Shown here: positions 1-7,278 of the stretch, in pieces
How the letters are laid out: the number at the start of each line of letters is the position of its first letter
How positions within the stretch are numbered: position 1 is the first letter of the stretch
Source of the DNA: a virus
Reading direction: 5' to 3' (one strand)
Length of the DNA stretch: 31,852 bases
IMG/VR virus record: IMGVR_UViG_3300022752_003900
Span: 1 to 31,852 of that record
Notes under the pieces: model-generated
The model's database searches: none
Seen by the model: the letters and a program-made list of their open reading frames with translations, nothing else
Told to the model about the DNA's origin: nothing
Made by a program: the position numbers and the translations under genes

Positions 1-1303
1 GTCCTTCTGGGCCTTGTGGTCCTGGATCTCCCTGTGGTCCCTGTGGTCCTTCTGGGCCTTGTGGTCCTGCAACTCCGCTGGGTCCTTCTGGTCCCTGTGG
101 TCCTGCAACTCCGCTGGGTCCCTGTGGTCCTTCTGGTCCCTGTGGTCCTGCGACTCCGCTGGGTCCCTGTGGTCCTGCGACTCCGCTGGGTCCCTGTGGT
201 CCAGTTGATCCAATTGAGCCGTTAGCTCCACTTGGTCCTGTTGGGCCGGATGGTCCTTGTGGTCCGGGCGAACCACCACCTCCTAATTGACTAACATACT
301 CAATAACGTAACTTTCTGTGGCTAAATTTGTAGCAGTAGTTGGGGCTGTGCCAGGATCTGCACCTACTACGAGAGTGTTATTGGTTAAATTTACAGATAT
401 AGGAACACCACCTATAAAGATTGTGCTGGTTCCTACATAAAGACTACGCCACTGGCTACTGGTTGAACCTAGATCATAGGTTAGATCTATTTGAGGTATT
501 AAATGCGTAGTATAGGCAGTTTCATTTATTCTCACAGTTCTATCAACTGCTGTAATTTGAAGACTTGATGTAGTGTAATCGCCAACATTAGAATATTTGT
601 TTGAATCAGCAAAAAAGTTGATGTCACCGTATAAGCCTATGTTTAACACACCACTAGGTGTTTCACCATGGATATAGTTTTGCCCTGCAATTAAACTTCC
701 GGCACTTTTGGTAGAATTTTGATGGCTGATATGCAACCCACCAGTATAATTGTCTTCAAACCTAATCACACTGGAACCATCATTATGTAAATTTCGGATA
801 GTAATGTTTAATTCATCTGGTGTGTCTTTTATAAGACTAAGGTCATCATATCCTTGATATACTCCGCCTACGATATCACCTAAAAAAGTTGCTGTATTTG
901 TAATAGTAATGTTGGCAAAGGTTACGCTGCCTGTGGTGTTGAGTTGGCTATTTTGATCTGTGGTCCAACTAGGTCCCTGAGGTCCCGTGGCGCCATTGAC
1001 ACCGCTGGGTCCTTGTGGACCAACTGAACCTTGTGGTCCCTGTGGTCCCTGTGGTCCCGCTACATTACTAACGCCACTAGGACCCTGGGGACCTTGCGGT
1101 CCTGTTACTCCCTGTGGTCCTGTAGCCCCCGAAGTCCCTTGAAGTCCACCATATGTTAATGAATTCCATGCTGTAGACCCATCGCCTATTTTAAAAAAAT
1201 TTGTGTCTATTTCTATTCCCATCTCGCCAGAAGCTAGAGTTGGATTGGCAGCAGTCCATTGTGAGGCTGTGCCTCGTCTAAATTGAAATTGAATATTTGG
1301 CAT
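1..1303 (-). CDS. Collagen-like phage tail-fibre/adhesin protein, 3' end cut off by the window
   Basis: The frame opens at ATG 1303 and stays open to base 1, so the C-terminus lies outside the window. The first 40 residues ([20 protein letters not shown] onward, then [21 protein letters not shown]) match the short N-terminal module common on phage fibres and related to the major tropism determinant N-terminal domain. A Gly-X-Y stretch rich in GPQGP follows, then about 190 residues of non-repetitive, probably beta-rich sequence, then a second long Gly-X-Y stretch built from GPQGPSGVA units that runs off the edge. This is a trimeric collagen-like fibre, probably on the virion surface. It begins 2 bp after the stop of the upstream fibre gene, with GAGGT nine bases before the ATG, so the two are probably co-translated. 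Structural role confident; exact fibre position in the virion unknown. Confidence 0.8.
   Translation of the reverse strand, partial: MPNIQFQFRRGTASQWTAANPTLASGEMGIEIDTNFFKIGDGSTAWNSLTYGGLQGTSGATGPQGVTGPQGPQGPSGVSNVAGPQGPQGPQGSVGPQGPSGVNGATGPQGPSWTTDQNSQLNTTGSVTFANITITNTATFLGDIVGGVYQGYDDLSLIKDTPDELNITIRNLHNDGSSVIRFEDNYTGGLHISHQNSTKSAGSLIAGQNYIHGETPSGVLNIGLYGDINFFADSNKYSNVGDYTTSSLQITAVDRTVRINETAYTTHLIPQIDLTYDLGSTSSQWRSLYVGTSTIFIGGVPISVNLTNNTLVVGADPGTAPTTATNLATESYVIEYVSQLGGGGSPGPQGPSGPTGPSGANGSIGSTGPQGPSGVAGPQGPSGVAGPQGPEGPQGPSGVAGPQGPEGPSGVAGPQGPEGPQGPQGDPGPQGPEG
64..205. repeat. Tandem repeats encoding GPQGPSGVA units
   Basis: Two perfect adjacent copies of a 27-bp unit lie at 146-172 and 173-199, with diverged copies between 64 and 145. 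Each copy codes for nine residues of the collagen-like fibre, so the repeat is in frame and copy-number change would alter fibre length without breaking the gene. Confidence 0.75.
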
Positions 1304-1305
1304 AA

Positions 1306-1764
1306 TTAAGTTACCTCACCGCAGTCAAATGCCGGTCCTACGAAATATGTGCTTGTAGGACTTCCTCCATCAAAAATAAATGGTACAACTGGACCAGTAG
1401 CACCAATTGGTCCTGTAGCACCAGTAGTACCTGTTGATCCCATAGCACCAGTAGAACCTGTTACGCCTGTGGCTCCTTGTGGTCCCTGTGGGCCAGTAGG
1501 CCCTGTAATTAACACCGTATTGGTCGTTGTGAACACAATCCGGTTGTTGTAGTCATCATAGCTGGCTATTAATCCAGTATGACTAGAATGAACGAATAGT
1601 GATTGTACCCTATCCTGAACCAGTTCTGTGACTTCACTGGCAGTGCTGCCTAAAAGAGTGGTTATTTCTTGAAAATTACGATTAATCTTAGTAAATGACG
1701 TGCGCAGACTGTCGCCATCACCAGAATTTGCACTTGTTCCTGTGTTTACATACTGAATCGCCAT
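1306..1764 (-). CDS. Short collagen-like phage structural protein
   Basis: This 152-aa protein opens with [20 protein letters not shown] followed by [14 protein letters not shown], a signature N-terminus of phage baseplate or fibre proteins in which a short beta segment precedes a coiled trimerisation helix. Residues of roughly 88-128 are Gly-X-Y repeats ([13 protein letters not shown] and similar), and a short tail rich in Phe, Pro and Gly follows. GAGGG lies nine bases before ATG 1764. The stop is 2 bp before the next fibre gene, so the two probably form one structural operon. A GCTAAATA box on the same strand (1785-1792) is a possible late promoter. It is probably a short fibre or an adaptor for the longer one; the partner is inferred only from adjacency. 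Confidence 0.75.
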   Translation of the reverse strand: MAIQYVNTGTSANSGDGDSLRTSFTKINRNFQEITTLLGSTASEVTELVQDRVQSLFVHSSHTGLIASYDDYNNRIVFTTTNTVLITGPTGPQGPQGATGVTGSTGAMGSTGTTGATGPIGATGPVVPFIFDGGSPTSTYFVGPAFDCGEVT

Positions 1765-1784
1765 GTAGATTGCCCTCGATCCAG

Positions 1785-1792
1785 TATTTAGC
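1785..1792 (-). promoter_or_regulatory. Possible T4-late-like promoter box upstream of the fibre operon
   Basis: GCTAAATA on the minus strand shares TAAATA with the T4 late consensus TATAAATA and leaves 20 bases to ATG 1764, enough for a short leader carrying the GAGGG ribosome site. Based on the motif alone. Confidence 0.35.
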
Positions 1793-1841
1793 GGTGTTTG
1801 AGTCTTTTTATAAGCCTAAATTACAGAAGTTTTTGAAGGCT

Positions 1842-1849
1842 AGTAAATA
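1842..1849 (+). promoter_or_regulatory. TAAATA box five bases before the HNH start codon
   Basis: AGTAAATA is followed by five bases and then ATG 1855. If it works as a T4-type late box, transcription would start at or next to the start codon, giving a leaderless message. No Shine-Dalgarno sequence is visible immediately before this start. Confidence 0.3.
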
Positions 1850-1854
1850 AATGT

Positions 1855-2364
1855 ATGGCCACGCTGATATTGAATGCTGATGCTAGTCCTGTATGTCTAG
1901 TGCCTCTTAGCACAATTTCTTGGCAAGAATCGATACGTTACCTAGTCAGTGACAAGGCCGCACCGCTAGAATGGTATGATAATTGGATTGTTAGATCTGC
2001 ACGTTGGTCTACTCGTGTGCCTGCTGTCATGCTGCTCAAAGAATACCAAAAAAAGAAATCTGGTATTAGATTCAGCAAGCCAAACGTTTTTTTACGAGAT
2101 GACTATCATTGCCAATATTGTGGCATATCGGTGAATAAAAAGACTGTGACCCTAGATCATGTGCTGCCCATTAGTCTTGGCGGGCGTACCTCTTGGGAAA
2201 ATTGTACTACAGCCTGCCACCAATGCAATTCTACCAAGGGAAATAAGAGTGGCATTGTACCAAAGACCAAACCTTGGAAACCTTCCTACTTTCAATTGGC
2301 AGAAAAGCGTAAACGACTCAAGTGGGATTTAGCCCATCCTAGCTGGGCGGACTATCTGTGCTAG
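1855..2364 (+). CDS. HNH endonuclease of the phage/bacterial CxxC type
   Basis: This 169-aa protein has the two-part architecture of a family common in T4-like phages. An N-terminal half begins with [20 protein letters not shown] and contains [13 protein letters not shown]-terminal HNH domain has CQYC at residues 86-89, the DH pair of the catalytic core at 101-102 ([11 protein letters not shown]), ENC at 115-117 and a second zinc-binding CHQC at 121-124 followed by N125. The family nicks or cuts DNA and may act in packaging, replication or homing; the target here is not evident. It is a lone plus-strand gene between divergent and convergent neighbours, and its stop overlaps the stop of the IF-1 gene by 3 bp. 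All metal-binding and catalytic residues are present. Confidence is high for the family, low for the exact role. Confidence 0.85.
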   Translation: MATLILNADASPVCLVPLSTISWQESIRYLVSDKAAPLEWYDNWIVRSARWSTRVPAVMLLKEYQKKKSGIRFSKPNVFLRDDYHCQYCGISVNKKTVTLDHVLPISLGGRTSWENCTTACHQCNSTKGNKSGIVPKTKPWKPSYFQLAEKRKRLKWDLAHPSWADYLC

Positions 2365-2579
2365 CGTTCTCTAAACACAATACGCCCTTTGCTCAGATCA
2401 TAAGGGCTCATTTCCATTTTGACCTTATCACCTGCTAAGATTTGTATTTTATTTTGGCGCATCTTGCCGCTGATATGTCCTAGTATAACTGGACCTTGAT
2501 TTATTTTTACCCTAAACATGGCATTGGGTAATACTTCTTGTACAACTCCTTCAATTGCTATCTGTTCTTCTTTTGGCAC
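2361..2579 (-). CDS. infA: Translation initiation factor IF-1, phage-encoded
   Basis: This 72-aa protein has the exact length of bacterial IF-1 and matches it along its whole length: [13 protein letters not shown], then [20 protein letters not shown], then [16 protein letters not shown]. The fold is a single S1/OB domain that binds the 30S A site with IF-2 and IF-3 during initiation. The start is GTG 2579, with GGAG ten bases upstream. The N-terminus [11 protein letters not shown] corresponds to MAKEDNIEMQG of E. coli, which supports this start. It follows the ligase and methyltransferase genes on the same strand. IF-1 is normally a chromosomal housekeeping gene, so a copy among fibre, ligase and HNH genes is unusual. 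It could bias host initiation toward phage messages, but that is inference. Confidence 0.93.
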   Translation of the reverse strand: MPKEEQIAIEGVVQEVLPNAMFRVKINQGPVILGHISGKMRQNKIQILAGDKVKMEMSPYDLSKGRIVFRER

Positions 2580-2601
2580 TAACTAGATACTCCTAAATAC
2601 A

Positions 2602-2609
2602 TATTTAAG
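2602..2609 (-). promoter_or_regulatory. Possible late-like box upstream of IF-1
   Basis: CTTAAATA on the minus strand, 22 bases before GTG 2579, overlaps the end of the methyltransferase gene. It shares TAAATA with boxes upstream of other genes here and could give IF-1 its own transcript. Weak evidence by itself. Confidence 0.25.
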
Positions 2610-3246
2610 ACCTTCCACTTTGAATTGGACCATGTTTATATACCTTGCCCTTTTCAAACACCACTATGCTGTCATAGCAGGAAATACAGAATGTATCCTT
2701 CATAAGAGGATCTAGTGTAATATCTTGGCAATGTCTATAATTTAATTGATCTAGATAATTTTTAGTGCGATTCATAAAAGCAGTGTCTAGATCAAGTCCA
2801 CCTTCATAGTCAGTTCGATATGAACAGTGTAGATCTTCTATCATATACACACTATTCAAGTGCATTTTAGGATAAAAACATTCAAATGTTTGATAGATAT
2901 GCGATTGTTTGTGGCTACCATCATCTAAAACACAGTCGGGGTTACCAAATTCATCTATAAGACTTTGCAGGAAAATAGGGTCACTTTGATCACCTATTCT
3001 CACTTGGAAATAATCTGTTTGAAATCGTTTACAATCTGGATTAATATCTATACCAACCACAGTGGCCATTGTGCCAAAATACTTGCTCCAAAGAGGTCCA
3101 CTACCTCCTTCAAACACTCCAATTTCAAAGAAGGTCAAAGATTTATTTTTCCAGGAGGCAAAATGTTTGTCGTAGATCGGAAAGTGATGATTCCATCTAA
3201 GGCTTCTGCGTCCGGGATTGTCAAAGAAAATCTGCCAACTATTCAA
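2605..3246 (-). CDS. Class I SAM-dependent methyltransferase (CmcI/macrocin-O-methyltransferase-like)
   Basis: This 213-aa protein has a Rossmann methyltransferase core. The glycine-rich SAM loop is FFEIGVFEGGSG (residues 39-50), the acidic ribose-binding end of strand 2 is GIDINP (65-70), and a LDDGSH motif (107-112) is typical of the CmcI/MycE-like group that modifies sugars or small molecules; YMIEDLHCSY follows. The start is TTG 3246, within the TTGA overlap with the ligase stop, which suggests translational coupling. No closer ATG exists and the TTG start keeps the whole domain. The substrate is not evident; O-methylation of a sugar on a phage or host glycan is possible. Its neighbours (ligase, IF-1) are not informative. 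Confidence 0.75.
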   Translation of the reverse strand: MNSWQIFFDNPGRRSLRWNHHFPIYDKHFASWKNKSLTFFEIGVFEGGSGPLWSKYFGTMATVVGIDINPDCKRFQTDYFQVRIGDQSDPIFLQSLIDEFGNPDCVLDDGSHKQSHIYQTFECFYPKMHLNSVYMIEDLHCSYRTDYEGGLDLDTAFMNRTKNYLDQLNYRHCQDITLDPLMKDTFCISCYDSIVVFEKGKVYKHGPIQSGRS

Positions 3247-4556
3247 AGTTTCTCGCCCGCAGTAAATCCCCTAAACCTTAAAAACCTAGGAAAACGTAGA
3301 GAATAACTACCATCTTGATTCTGTGTAATAGCATCTGCACGGACTTCCACCACTTGACCAAATAGTCTATCACGCCCTAACCAAAATTCTTTACGATCAC
3401 AGTCACTAAAACCCGAGCCACAATTGACTCGGATCTGTCTATCGTCATCAATACCCTCTAGGACCAATGCACCCAGTCTGCCCGAATTGCGGCCAGTACC
3501 TTCTTCCACATCAGTTACCGCCAGAGAAACTTCAATGAAGGGTTTCTGTTTAAGCCAACTGACGGATCTTTTACATTCATATTGAGCTTCAGGATCCTTG
3601 ATCATAATACCTTCAAAACCACGATCTATAGCCTCTTGGTTATACTGTTTGAATTCAAGTTGACCTACATAGGTATCTAGGTCAATTTCCTCTTGTGTAA
3701 TAAGATCAATATTGCCTACTTTATCAAATATATCCTTAAAATCTTTGAGCAGTCTACTTCGACGGCGCTGTCCCATCACACTCTGTCCAAGCTTGAACTC
3801 GCTTAGGGGCAGAATATCAAATAGGCACAGCACAGCATCATTGGCCTGCACATTATCCTTACGATGTACCTGCTTCATCAGTGCTTGAAAACTGGTTGAT
3901 ACAATCTCACCATCTAGTACATAACTGCGTCCAAACTTGTGTATATACTTGGCCAGTCCATCTGTGATATGCCTAAAGTTTTCTAGAATTTTACCATTGC
4001 GACTGTATTGGGTAACAGTATTGTGTTCAATATCCACAATAGTAATGACTCTCACACCATCTAATTTAGGTTCAAGCAGCTTCTTACCTGTGATTTTCTT
4101 TTCGTGATTAGCACCGTCATGAGCCAGCATACAGTCAAATACAGGCACAGGTTCAATGTCAGTAAAGCCTTTGAGCACTTTGTTAACAGTTTTCTCACTG
4201 ATCCCACAGCGTAGGTCCTTGATAAGGATACGGCGATACCAATCGTTCCACTGTGATTGTGTGCTAGCGGACAGGGCAAACTCTATAGCATCACGGGCAT
4301 CATGCCCAGTAATTTGGCGGGTGCTAAGAAGGTTGAGCAATTCTTCGAATGCTTCCCAGGGTAGTCCTTGCCCATTGGGCCCGCCATGTGAGGGCACCTT
4401 CTTAACACCAAAGGTGATGTATGGACTTAAACACCACCTAAAGCCTGTAAACAATTCTTGATTATTTGCTTGTGCTTCTGCCTCAATAATTGCTTCTTTA
4501 TTAATACGACTATTGTGATCTTCTAGTATGCGGATAATGCTATCGCAATGACTCAT
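3243..4556 (-). CDS. ATP-dependent DNA ligase, T4 gp30-like
   Basis: This 437-aa protein joins nicks in DNA using ATP. The adenylated lysine is K164 in the motif EPKLDGVRV (KxDG). Later nucleotidyltransferase motifs are visible: YVLDGEIV (motif III), RGFEGIMIKDP (motif IV) and SWLKQKP (motif V). An OB domain then runs to the C-terminus (RVNCGSGFSD, FGQVVEVRADAI, RFPRFLRFR). The N-terminal helical part contains WYRRILIKDLRCGISEKTVNKV, which resembles the T4 gp30 region ending in DLRCG, so this is the T4-type replicative/repair ligase rather than the T7 type. T4 ligase is 487 aa, so this one is slightly shorter. It is the first gene of a minus-strand operon with its own sigma70-like promoter 25-60 bases upstream, suggesting early expression by host polymerase. 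Confidence 0.93.
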   Translation of the reverse strand: MSHCDSIIRILEDHNSRINKEAIIEAEAQANNQELFTGFRWCLSPYITFGVKKVPSHGGPNGQGLPWEAFEELLNLLSTRQITGHDARDAIEFALSASTQSQWNDWYRRILIKDLRCGISEKTVNKVLKGFTDIEPVPVFDCMLAHDGANHEKKITGKKLLEPKLDGVRVITIVDIEHNTVTQYSRNGKILENFRHITDGLAKYIHKFGRSYVLDGEIVSTSFQALMKQVHRKDNVQANDAVLCLFDILPLSEFKLGQSVMGQRRRSRLLKDFKDIFDKVGNIDLITQEEIDLDTYVGQLEFKQYNQEAIDRGFEGIMIKDPEAQYECKRSVSWLKQKPFIEVSLAVTDVEEGTGRNSGRLGALVLEGIDDDRQIRVNCGSGFSDCDRKEFWLGRDRLFGQVVEVRADAITQNQDGSYSLRFPRFLRFRGFTAGEKL

Positions 4557-4587
4557 AACTTTCTCGTAATTGGTTTATGACTATTTT

Positions 4588-4616
4588 AGTATACGGCCTT
4601 TTAGAGTTTTTGTCAA
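4588..4616 (-). promoter_or_regulatory. Sigma70-type promoter for the DNA ligase operon
   Basis: On the minus strand TTGACA (4611-4616) is separated by exactly 17 bases from TATACT (4588-4593). The start point would fall near 4581, giving a leader of about 25 bases with GAGAAAG before ATG 4556. This matches the host housekeeping consensus at 11 of 12 positions. Confidence 0.8.
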
Positions 4617-4632
4617 GTGTAAAATGTTCAAA

Positions 4633-4956
4633 TTACACACTGAAACTACTGCCGCATCCGCAGGTAGTTTGGGCATTGGGATTTTTTATGCTAAAATTAG
4701 CGCCTTCTAGATCGTCTTTGAAGTCAATTTCTGCGCCCTGCAAGTACTGCATACTCATGCTATCAACCAAAACTTTAAAATTGCCTATTGGAACTTCCCA
4801 ATCGTCCTCCGCCTGGTCTTCATCAAAGGTAAAACCATAACTGAAACCAGAGCAACCGCCGCCTTGAACGAAGGTCCTTAGTTTAAGATTAGGATTATTT
4901 TCTTCTTTAAGTAATTCTATAATCTTATATTGGGCAGGAGTTGTAATGTTTATCAT
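4633..4956 (-). CDS. erpA: A-type Fe-S carrier protein, ErpA-like
   Basis: This 107-aa protein of the HesB/IscA family matches ErpA best. It has [19 protein letters not shown] around the first cluster cysteine (C35) and ends [10 protein letters not shown] with the other two ligands at C99 and C101. The blocks [20 protein letters not shown] and [12 protein letters not shown] are the typical middle of ErpA. A-type carriers take [4Fe-4S] clusters from a scaffold to target enzymes; E. coli ErpA serves isoprenoid enzymes, among others. The gene diverges from iscU, with 48 bases between the two start codons. ATG 4956 is the only sensible start because the next Met is far inside the domain. The N-terminus lacks the short extension of many bacterial ErpA proteins but all three cysteines are intact. 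Confidence 0.93.
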   Translation of the reverse strand: MINITTPAQYKIIELLKEENNPNLKLRTFVQGGGCSGFSYGFTFDEDQAEDDWEVPIGNFKVLVDSMSMQYLQGAEIDFKDDLEGANFSIKNPNAQTTCGCGSSFSV

Positions 4957-4957
4957 G

Positions 4958-4987
4958 TTGATATTTATCTGGTAAATATGCTATACT
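4958..4987 (+). promoter_or_regulatory. Extended -10 sigma70-type promoter for the iscU operon
   Basis: TTGATA (4958-4963), an 18-base spacer and TATACT (4982-4987) preceded by TG (4979-4980) make a good extended -10 promoter. The transcript would begin near 4994, at the ribosome site AAGGAG, so the leader would be only about 11 bases. Confidence 0.6.
4962..4969 (-). promoter_or_regulatory. GATAAATA box five bases before the erpA start codon
   Basis: GATAAATA on the minus strand differs from the T4 late consensus TATAAATA at one position. Only five bases separate it from ATG 4956, so a T4-like late start would fall on the A of ATG. It overlaps the spacer of the divergent iscU promoter, so the two directions could compete. 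Confidence 0.4.
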
Positions 4988-5004
4988 TACAAAAAGGAGC
5001 TTGT

Positions 5005-5397
5005 ATGGCGTATTCAAAACAGGTTATTGATCACTATGAAAACCCCCGGAATGTAGGTTCATTTAGCAAAGATGATACCAGTGTTGGCACAGGTATGGTA
5101 GGTGCACCTGCTTGCGGGGATGTTATGAAATTACAAATAAAGGTAGATGACCAAACTGGTATCATCACTGATGCTCGCTTCAAGACGTACGGTTGTGGTT
5201 CGGCGATTGCAAGTAGTTCAATAGTTACAGAATGGGTCAAAGGAAAAACTCTAGACCAAGCTGGGTCAATCAAAAATACTCATATCGCTGAAGAATTGGC
5301 TCTCCCGCCGGTGAAGATACATTGCAGCATTTTGGCCGAAGATGCCATCCGTGCAGCCATCGCTGACTACAAACAAAAACATGATCTCGTTAACTGA
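5005..5397 (+). CDS. iscU: Fe-S cluster assembly scaffold IscU
   Basis: This 130-aa protein is nearly collinear with bacterial Isc[21 protein letters not shown], then [32 protein letters not shown] and [12 protein letters not shown]. The three cluster ligands are C37, C64 and C107, and the assisting aspartate is D39. The LPPVK motif (100-104) that HscA recognises is intact although no hscA is present here. IscU receives sulfur from IscS and iron, builds [2Fe-2S]/[4Fe-4S] clusters and passes them to carriers. The start is ATG 5005, with AAAAGGAG just upstream and an exact match to the IscU N-terminus; an upstream in-frame ATG at 4930 would overlap erpA and adds no homologous sequence. It leads the operon iscU-iscA-unknown-SGNH. 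No iscS, hscA, hscB or fdx lies in the window. Confidence 0.96.
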   Translation: MAYSKQVIDHYENPRNVGSFSKDDTSVGTGMVGAPACGDVMKLQIKVDDQTGIITDARFKTYGCGSAIASSSIVTEWVKGKTLDQAGSIKNTHIAEELALPPVKIHCSILAEDAIRAAIADYKQKHDLVN

Positions 5398-5707
5398 AAC
5401 AGCCGCAGAACGTGTTAAAGCCAACTTGGCTAAACGTGGTAAGGGATTAGGCATACGTGTAGGAGTAAAAACTACAGGATGTAGTGGCCTGGCCTATGTG
5501 CTAGAATATGTGGATAACCCAACATTGACTAGAGATCAGTTTGTCTATGATAGTTACGGTGTCAAAGTTTATGTAGACGGTAAAAGCCTTGTGTATGTTG
5601 ATGGGTTAGAAATGGATTGGGTCAAGCAAGGGCTCAATGAAGGCTTTGAATTTCGCAATCCTAACGAAAAAAATCGTTGTGGTTGTGGTGAAAGCTTCAA
5701 TGTATAG
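5381..5707 (+). CDS. iscA: A-type Fe-S assembly protein IscA
   Basis: This 108-aa protein matches IscA across its length: [20 protein letters not shown], then [18 protein letters not shown] with ligand C34, [11 protein letters not shown], and [12 protein letters not shown] before the terminal CGCGESFNV with ligands C100 and C102. It carries clusters or iron between IscU and target enzymes. It starts at ATG 5381, inside the last 17 bases of iscU, so the two are probably translationally coupled; an upstream in-frame ATG at 5342 only adds residues read from within iscU. IscA and ErpA in one short region give this genome two distinct carriers. The match to the IscA rather than the ErpA subgroup is clear from the CGCGESFNV ending and the RGKG segment. 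Confidence 0.95.
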   Translation: MISLTETAAERVKANLAKRGKGLGIRVGVKTTGCSGLAYVLEYVDNPTLTRDQFVYDSYGVKVYVDGKSLVYVDGLEMDWVKQGLNEGFEFRNPNEKNRCGCGESFNV

Positions 5708-6035
5708 ATCTTGGTCCCGAGCTGATACACAAACTTGGATCCGTCAGCTTGAAACTAGGATAGCAGACATAGATTACTATCTAGCTAAAAGTGTAAAGTG
5801 GTGCGAAGATAATAACGTATTAGAGGATGAACGAGTGTTTGCCTGTAGTATGCTAACCTGTATATGGGTCAGCAACATGCGTGATGAGCCCATTTCCTTA
5901 TATGAATTGCTAGAAATATTGGGATTAGAAGAGCTAGCTTCAGAAGATAAGATCTATAATTTGGATAGCAAATTAATTAATGTAGAACACGAAGAGTTGC
6001 TTCGCATTGCAAGTAATTTAGATATAAGGTTTTAA
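5700..6035 (+). CDS. Unknown 111-aa protein in the Fe-S operon
   Basis: I do not recognise this protein. It starts at ATG 5700, overlapping the iscA stop by 8 bp. It has an aromatic and charged N-terminus ([20 protein letters not shown]), an acidic, helix-rich middle ([19 protein letters not shown]) and an acidic C-terminal half ending [10 protein letters not shown]. It has two cysteines in the middle and one near residue 34, but no CxxC pair. It is not IscX (about 66 aa), HscB (no J-domain HPD motif) or ferredoxin. It is followed directly, with no gap, by the SGNH-like gene at 6036, so all four plus-strand genes are probably one transcript. The position suggests a link to Fe-S assembly or to using its product, but the sequence gives no direct evidence. 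A longer start at 5637 would lie wholly inside iscA and is less likely. Confidence 0.7.
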   Translation: MYRSWSRADTQTWIRQLETRIADIDYYLAKSVKWCEDNNVLEDERVFACSMLTCIWVSNMRDEPISLYELLEILGLEELASEDKIYNLDSKLINVEHEELLRIASNLDIRF

Positions 6036-6701
6036 ATGATTACACATTTAATAACTAACGGATGTAGCTATACCTATTGCCAAAATTTAACGGATAGAGA
6101 AACAAACGGGTGGCCTTATCAGTTAGGAAAAAAACTAGGAATCCCAGTTATAAATTTAGCCAAACCCGGTTCTGGTAATGATTATATTTGCAGAAGCACA
6201 TACGAATATGTTTATCTAGAAATGCTACCTACGATCAAACCTTTATGGGTCATAGGATGGAGCCAATATTGGAGAAGGGAAGGCTGGTTCAATAAAAAAA
6301 ATGATTATGATGTAGTGATTCAAGCAAAATCTATTAAAGATATAACTAATTCTTATCAAAGATTAGTTCTAGAAGAATGGAATACAGAAGATCACGGAAG
6401 AAAAACTTTGCTTTTTAAAACACAGGTGAAAACTTTATTTGAGCTTAGGCAAGATTCTTATTTGATGATAGACATATGTTCACCTGATGAAGACTATTTC
6501 CCTGGTATAAAAGATACAGCTCTAGGAAGAAGATTACAACCTATGCTAGATTATGTTTACGACCATCGTCATTTAAATGGCATTTCTTCTGTTAGACATG
6601 GATTAAATACATTGCCTTGTGGGCATGATGATTTAGAATTCCATAATCGATTTTCTGAAATTCTACTTGGAAAGGTTAAAGAATTTTATTTGCCGTCGTA
6701 A
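6036..6701 (+). CDS. SGNH/GDSL-hydrolase-like protein (copy 1)
   Basis: This 221-aa protein opens with LITNGCSYTYCQNL, where the Ser follows Gly-Cys in place of Gly-Asp of classical GDSL enzymes. The Gly block INLAKPGSGNDYICRSTYEY carries the GxND/N element of block II/III, and the last block is probably PCGHDDLEFHNRF near the C-terminus. The family cleaves or transfers ester-linked groups, often acyl groups on sugars. Four relatives lie in the minus-strand cluster. Its ATG follows the preceding stop without a gap, so it belongs to the iscU operon and links Fe-S assembly with the SGNH/radical SAM cluster. Its end overlaps the convergent gene at 6686 by 16 bp. Catalysis is not proven, because the block V Asp-x-x-His spacing is atypical. 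Confidence 0.6.
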   Translation: MITHLITNGCSYTYCQNLTDRETNGWPYQLGKKLGIPVINLAKPGSGNDYICRSTYEYVYLEMLPTIKPLWVIGWSQYWRREGWFNKKNDYDVVIQAKSIKDITNSYQRLVLEEWNTEDHGRKTLLFKTQVKTLFELRQDSYLMIDICSPDEDYFPGIKDTALGRRLQPMLDYVYDHRHLNGISSVRHGLNTLPCGHDDLEFHNRFSEILLGKVKEFYLPS

Positions 6702-6934
6702 TCTTTTACATAACCGCCATGGATTTCGCTTTTCATACGCTTGCCCTTTAGCTTTACTCCAGATCCTTTCTTGCCCTGCTTACCTGTTCCCGCAGTATGA
6801 TCTGAATCATGCTTGAGCAACCCATGGCTAACACATTGGGCGTAACGTACATTGCTAAGGCGGCTATGCCCAACTGAGCATTGGCTTTGAGTAGGGGTAG
6901 CTAGCTTCTTTTCTAATAATTCTTCTATTCGCAT
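6686..6934 (-). CDS. Small basic protein of unknown function
   Basis: This 82-aa protein starts at ATG 6934 (MRIEELLEKKLATPTQSQ) and is rich in Lys, Gly and His: TAGTGKQGKKGSGVKLKGK, then MKSEIHGGYVKDY. The composition and an N-terminal MRIxELL helix look like small conserved phage proteins, but I cannot name a family. A longer start at 6997 would overlap the upstream membrane protein by 55 bases with a composition unlike the rest, so the shorter start is preferred. AATAAATA (6940-6947) lies five bases upstream. It is downstream of the holin-like gene in the same direction and its end overlaps the convergent SGNH gene. The basic tail may bind nucleic acid, which is inference. Confidence 0.6.
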   Translation of the reverse strand: MRIEELLEKKLATPTQSQCSVGHSRLSNVRYAQCVSHGLLKHDSDHTAGTGKQGKKGSGVKLKGKRMKSEIHGGYVKDYDGK

Positions 6935-6939
6935 TAATC

Positions 6940-6947
6940 TATTTATT
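6940..6947 (-). promoter_or_regulatory. AATAAATA box five bases before the 6934 start codon
   Basis: AATAAATA on the minus strand differs from TATAAATA at one base, overlaps the stop of the upstream gene, and sits five bases before ATG 6934. This is the same spacing as at erpA and the HNH gene. Confidence 0.35.
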
Positions 6948-7272
6948 TGAACAGTATCAAACTCATAATCACTGTTTGAGCACAAAATCCCATACATATG
7001 GTAGCAATGTTTAAAAAGTTGCGTTCAATTAGATTCTTAAAGAATAGGGTAATCAACCCACTATACACAAAGATCATAAGATCAACAGGAGGTAGCTTGT
7101 CATTCTGTGCCATAAGCACTGCCAACAGAGTAGGTAAACTGGCAAAATGTAAAAGTACAATAGTTAGCCATCCTAGTGTGTTAGCACTGAGCCTGGCTAA
7201 ATGATCTTTCAGGAATTCAAAGGCATTGGCAGGCAATTTAGCTATAAACTCTAAAACTTTAGCAATCATCAT
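6943..7272 (-). CDS. Small membrane protein, holin candidate
   Basis: This 109-aa protein has an amphipathic N-terminus (MMIAKVLEFIAKLPANAFEF) and three hydrophobic segments at about residues 33-54 (LGWLTIVLLHFASLPTLLAV), 62-78 and 86-108. There is no signal peptide cleavage site or enzyme motif. It lies directly downstream of the SleB-type lysin gene on the same strand, with six bases between them and AAGGAATT before the start. Size, three membrane helices and this neighbour fit a class I holin that would time membrane opening for lysis. No sequence motif proves it; an unrelated inner-membrane protein remains possible. Confidence 0.65.
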   Translation of the reverse strand: MMIAKVLEFIAKLPANAFEFLKDHLARLSANTLGWLTIVLLHFASLPTLLAVLMAQNDKLPPVDLMIFVYSGLITLFFKNLIERNFLNIATICMGFCAQTVIMSLILFK

Positions 7273-7278
7273 AATTCC

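Noticed and set aside
64-205. CRISPR-like appearance of regularly repeated DNA
   Set aside because: Repeats are directly adjacent with no spacers and code for GPQGPSGVA in frame.
1-225. Plus-strand ORFs of 64-69 aa rich in Leu, Val and Trp
   Set aside because: They are the opposite strand of in-frame collagen-like repeats, with repetitive composition and no ribosome site.
4930-5004. Upstream ATG for iscU at 4930
   Set aside because: It overlaps erpA, places the start before the promoter -10, and adds no IscU-like residues; ATG 5005 has a ribosome site.
5342-5380. Longer start for iscA at 5342
   Set aside because: The added residues are read inside iscU and precede the conserved N-terminus [11 protein letters not shown].
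5700-6035. Assignment of the 111-aa protein as IscX or HscB
   Set aside because: Too long and unlike IscX, and no HPD J-domain motif.
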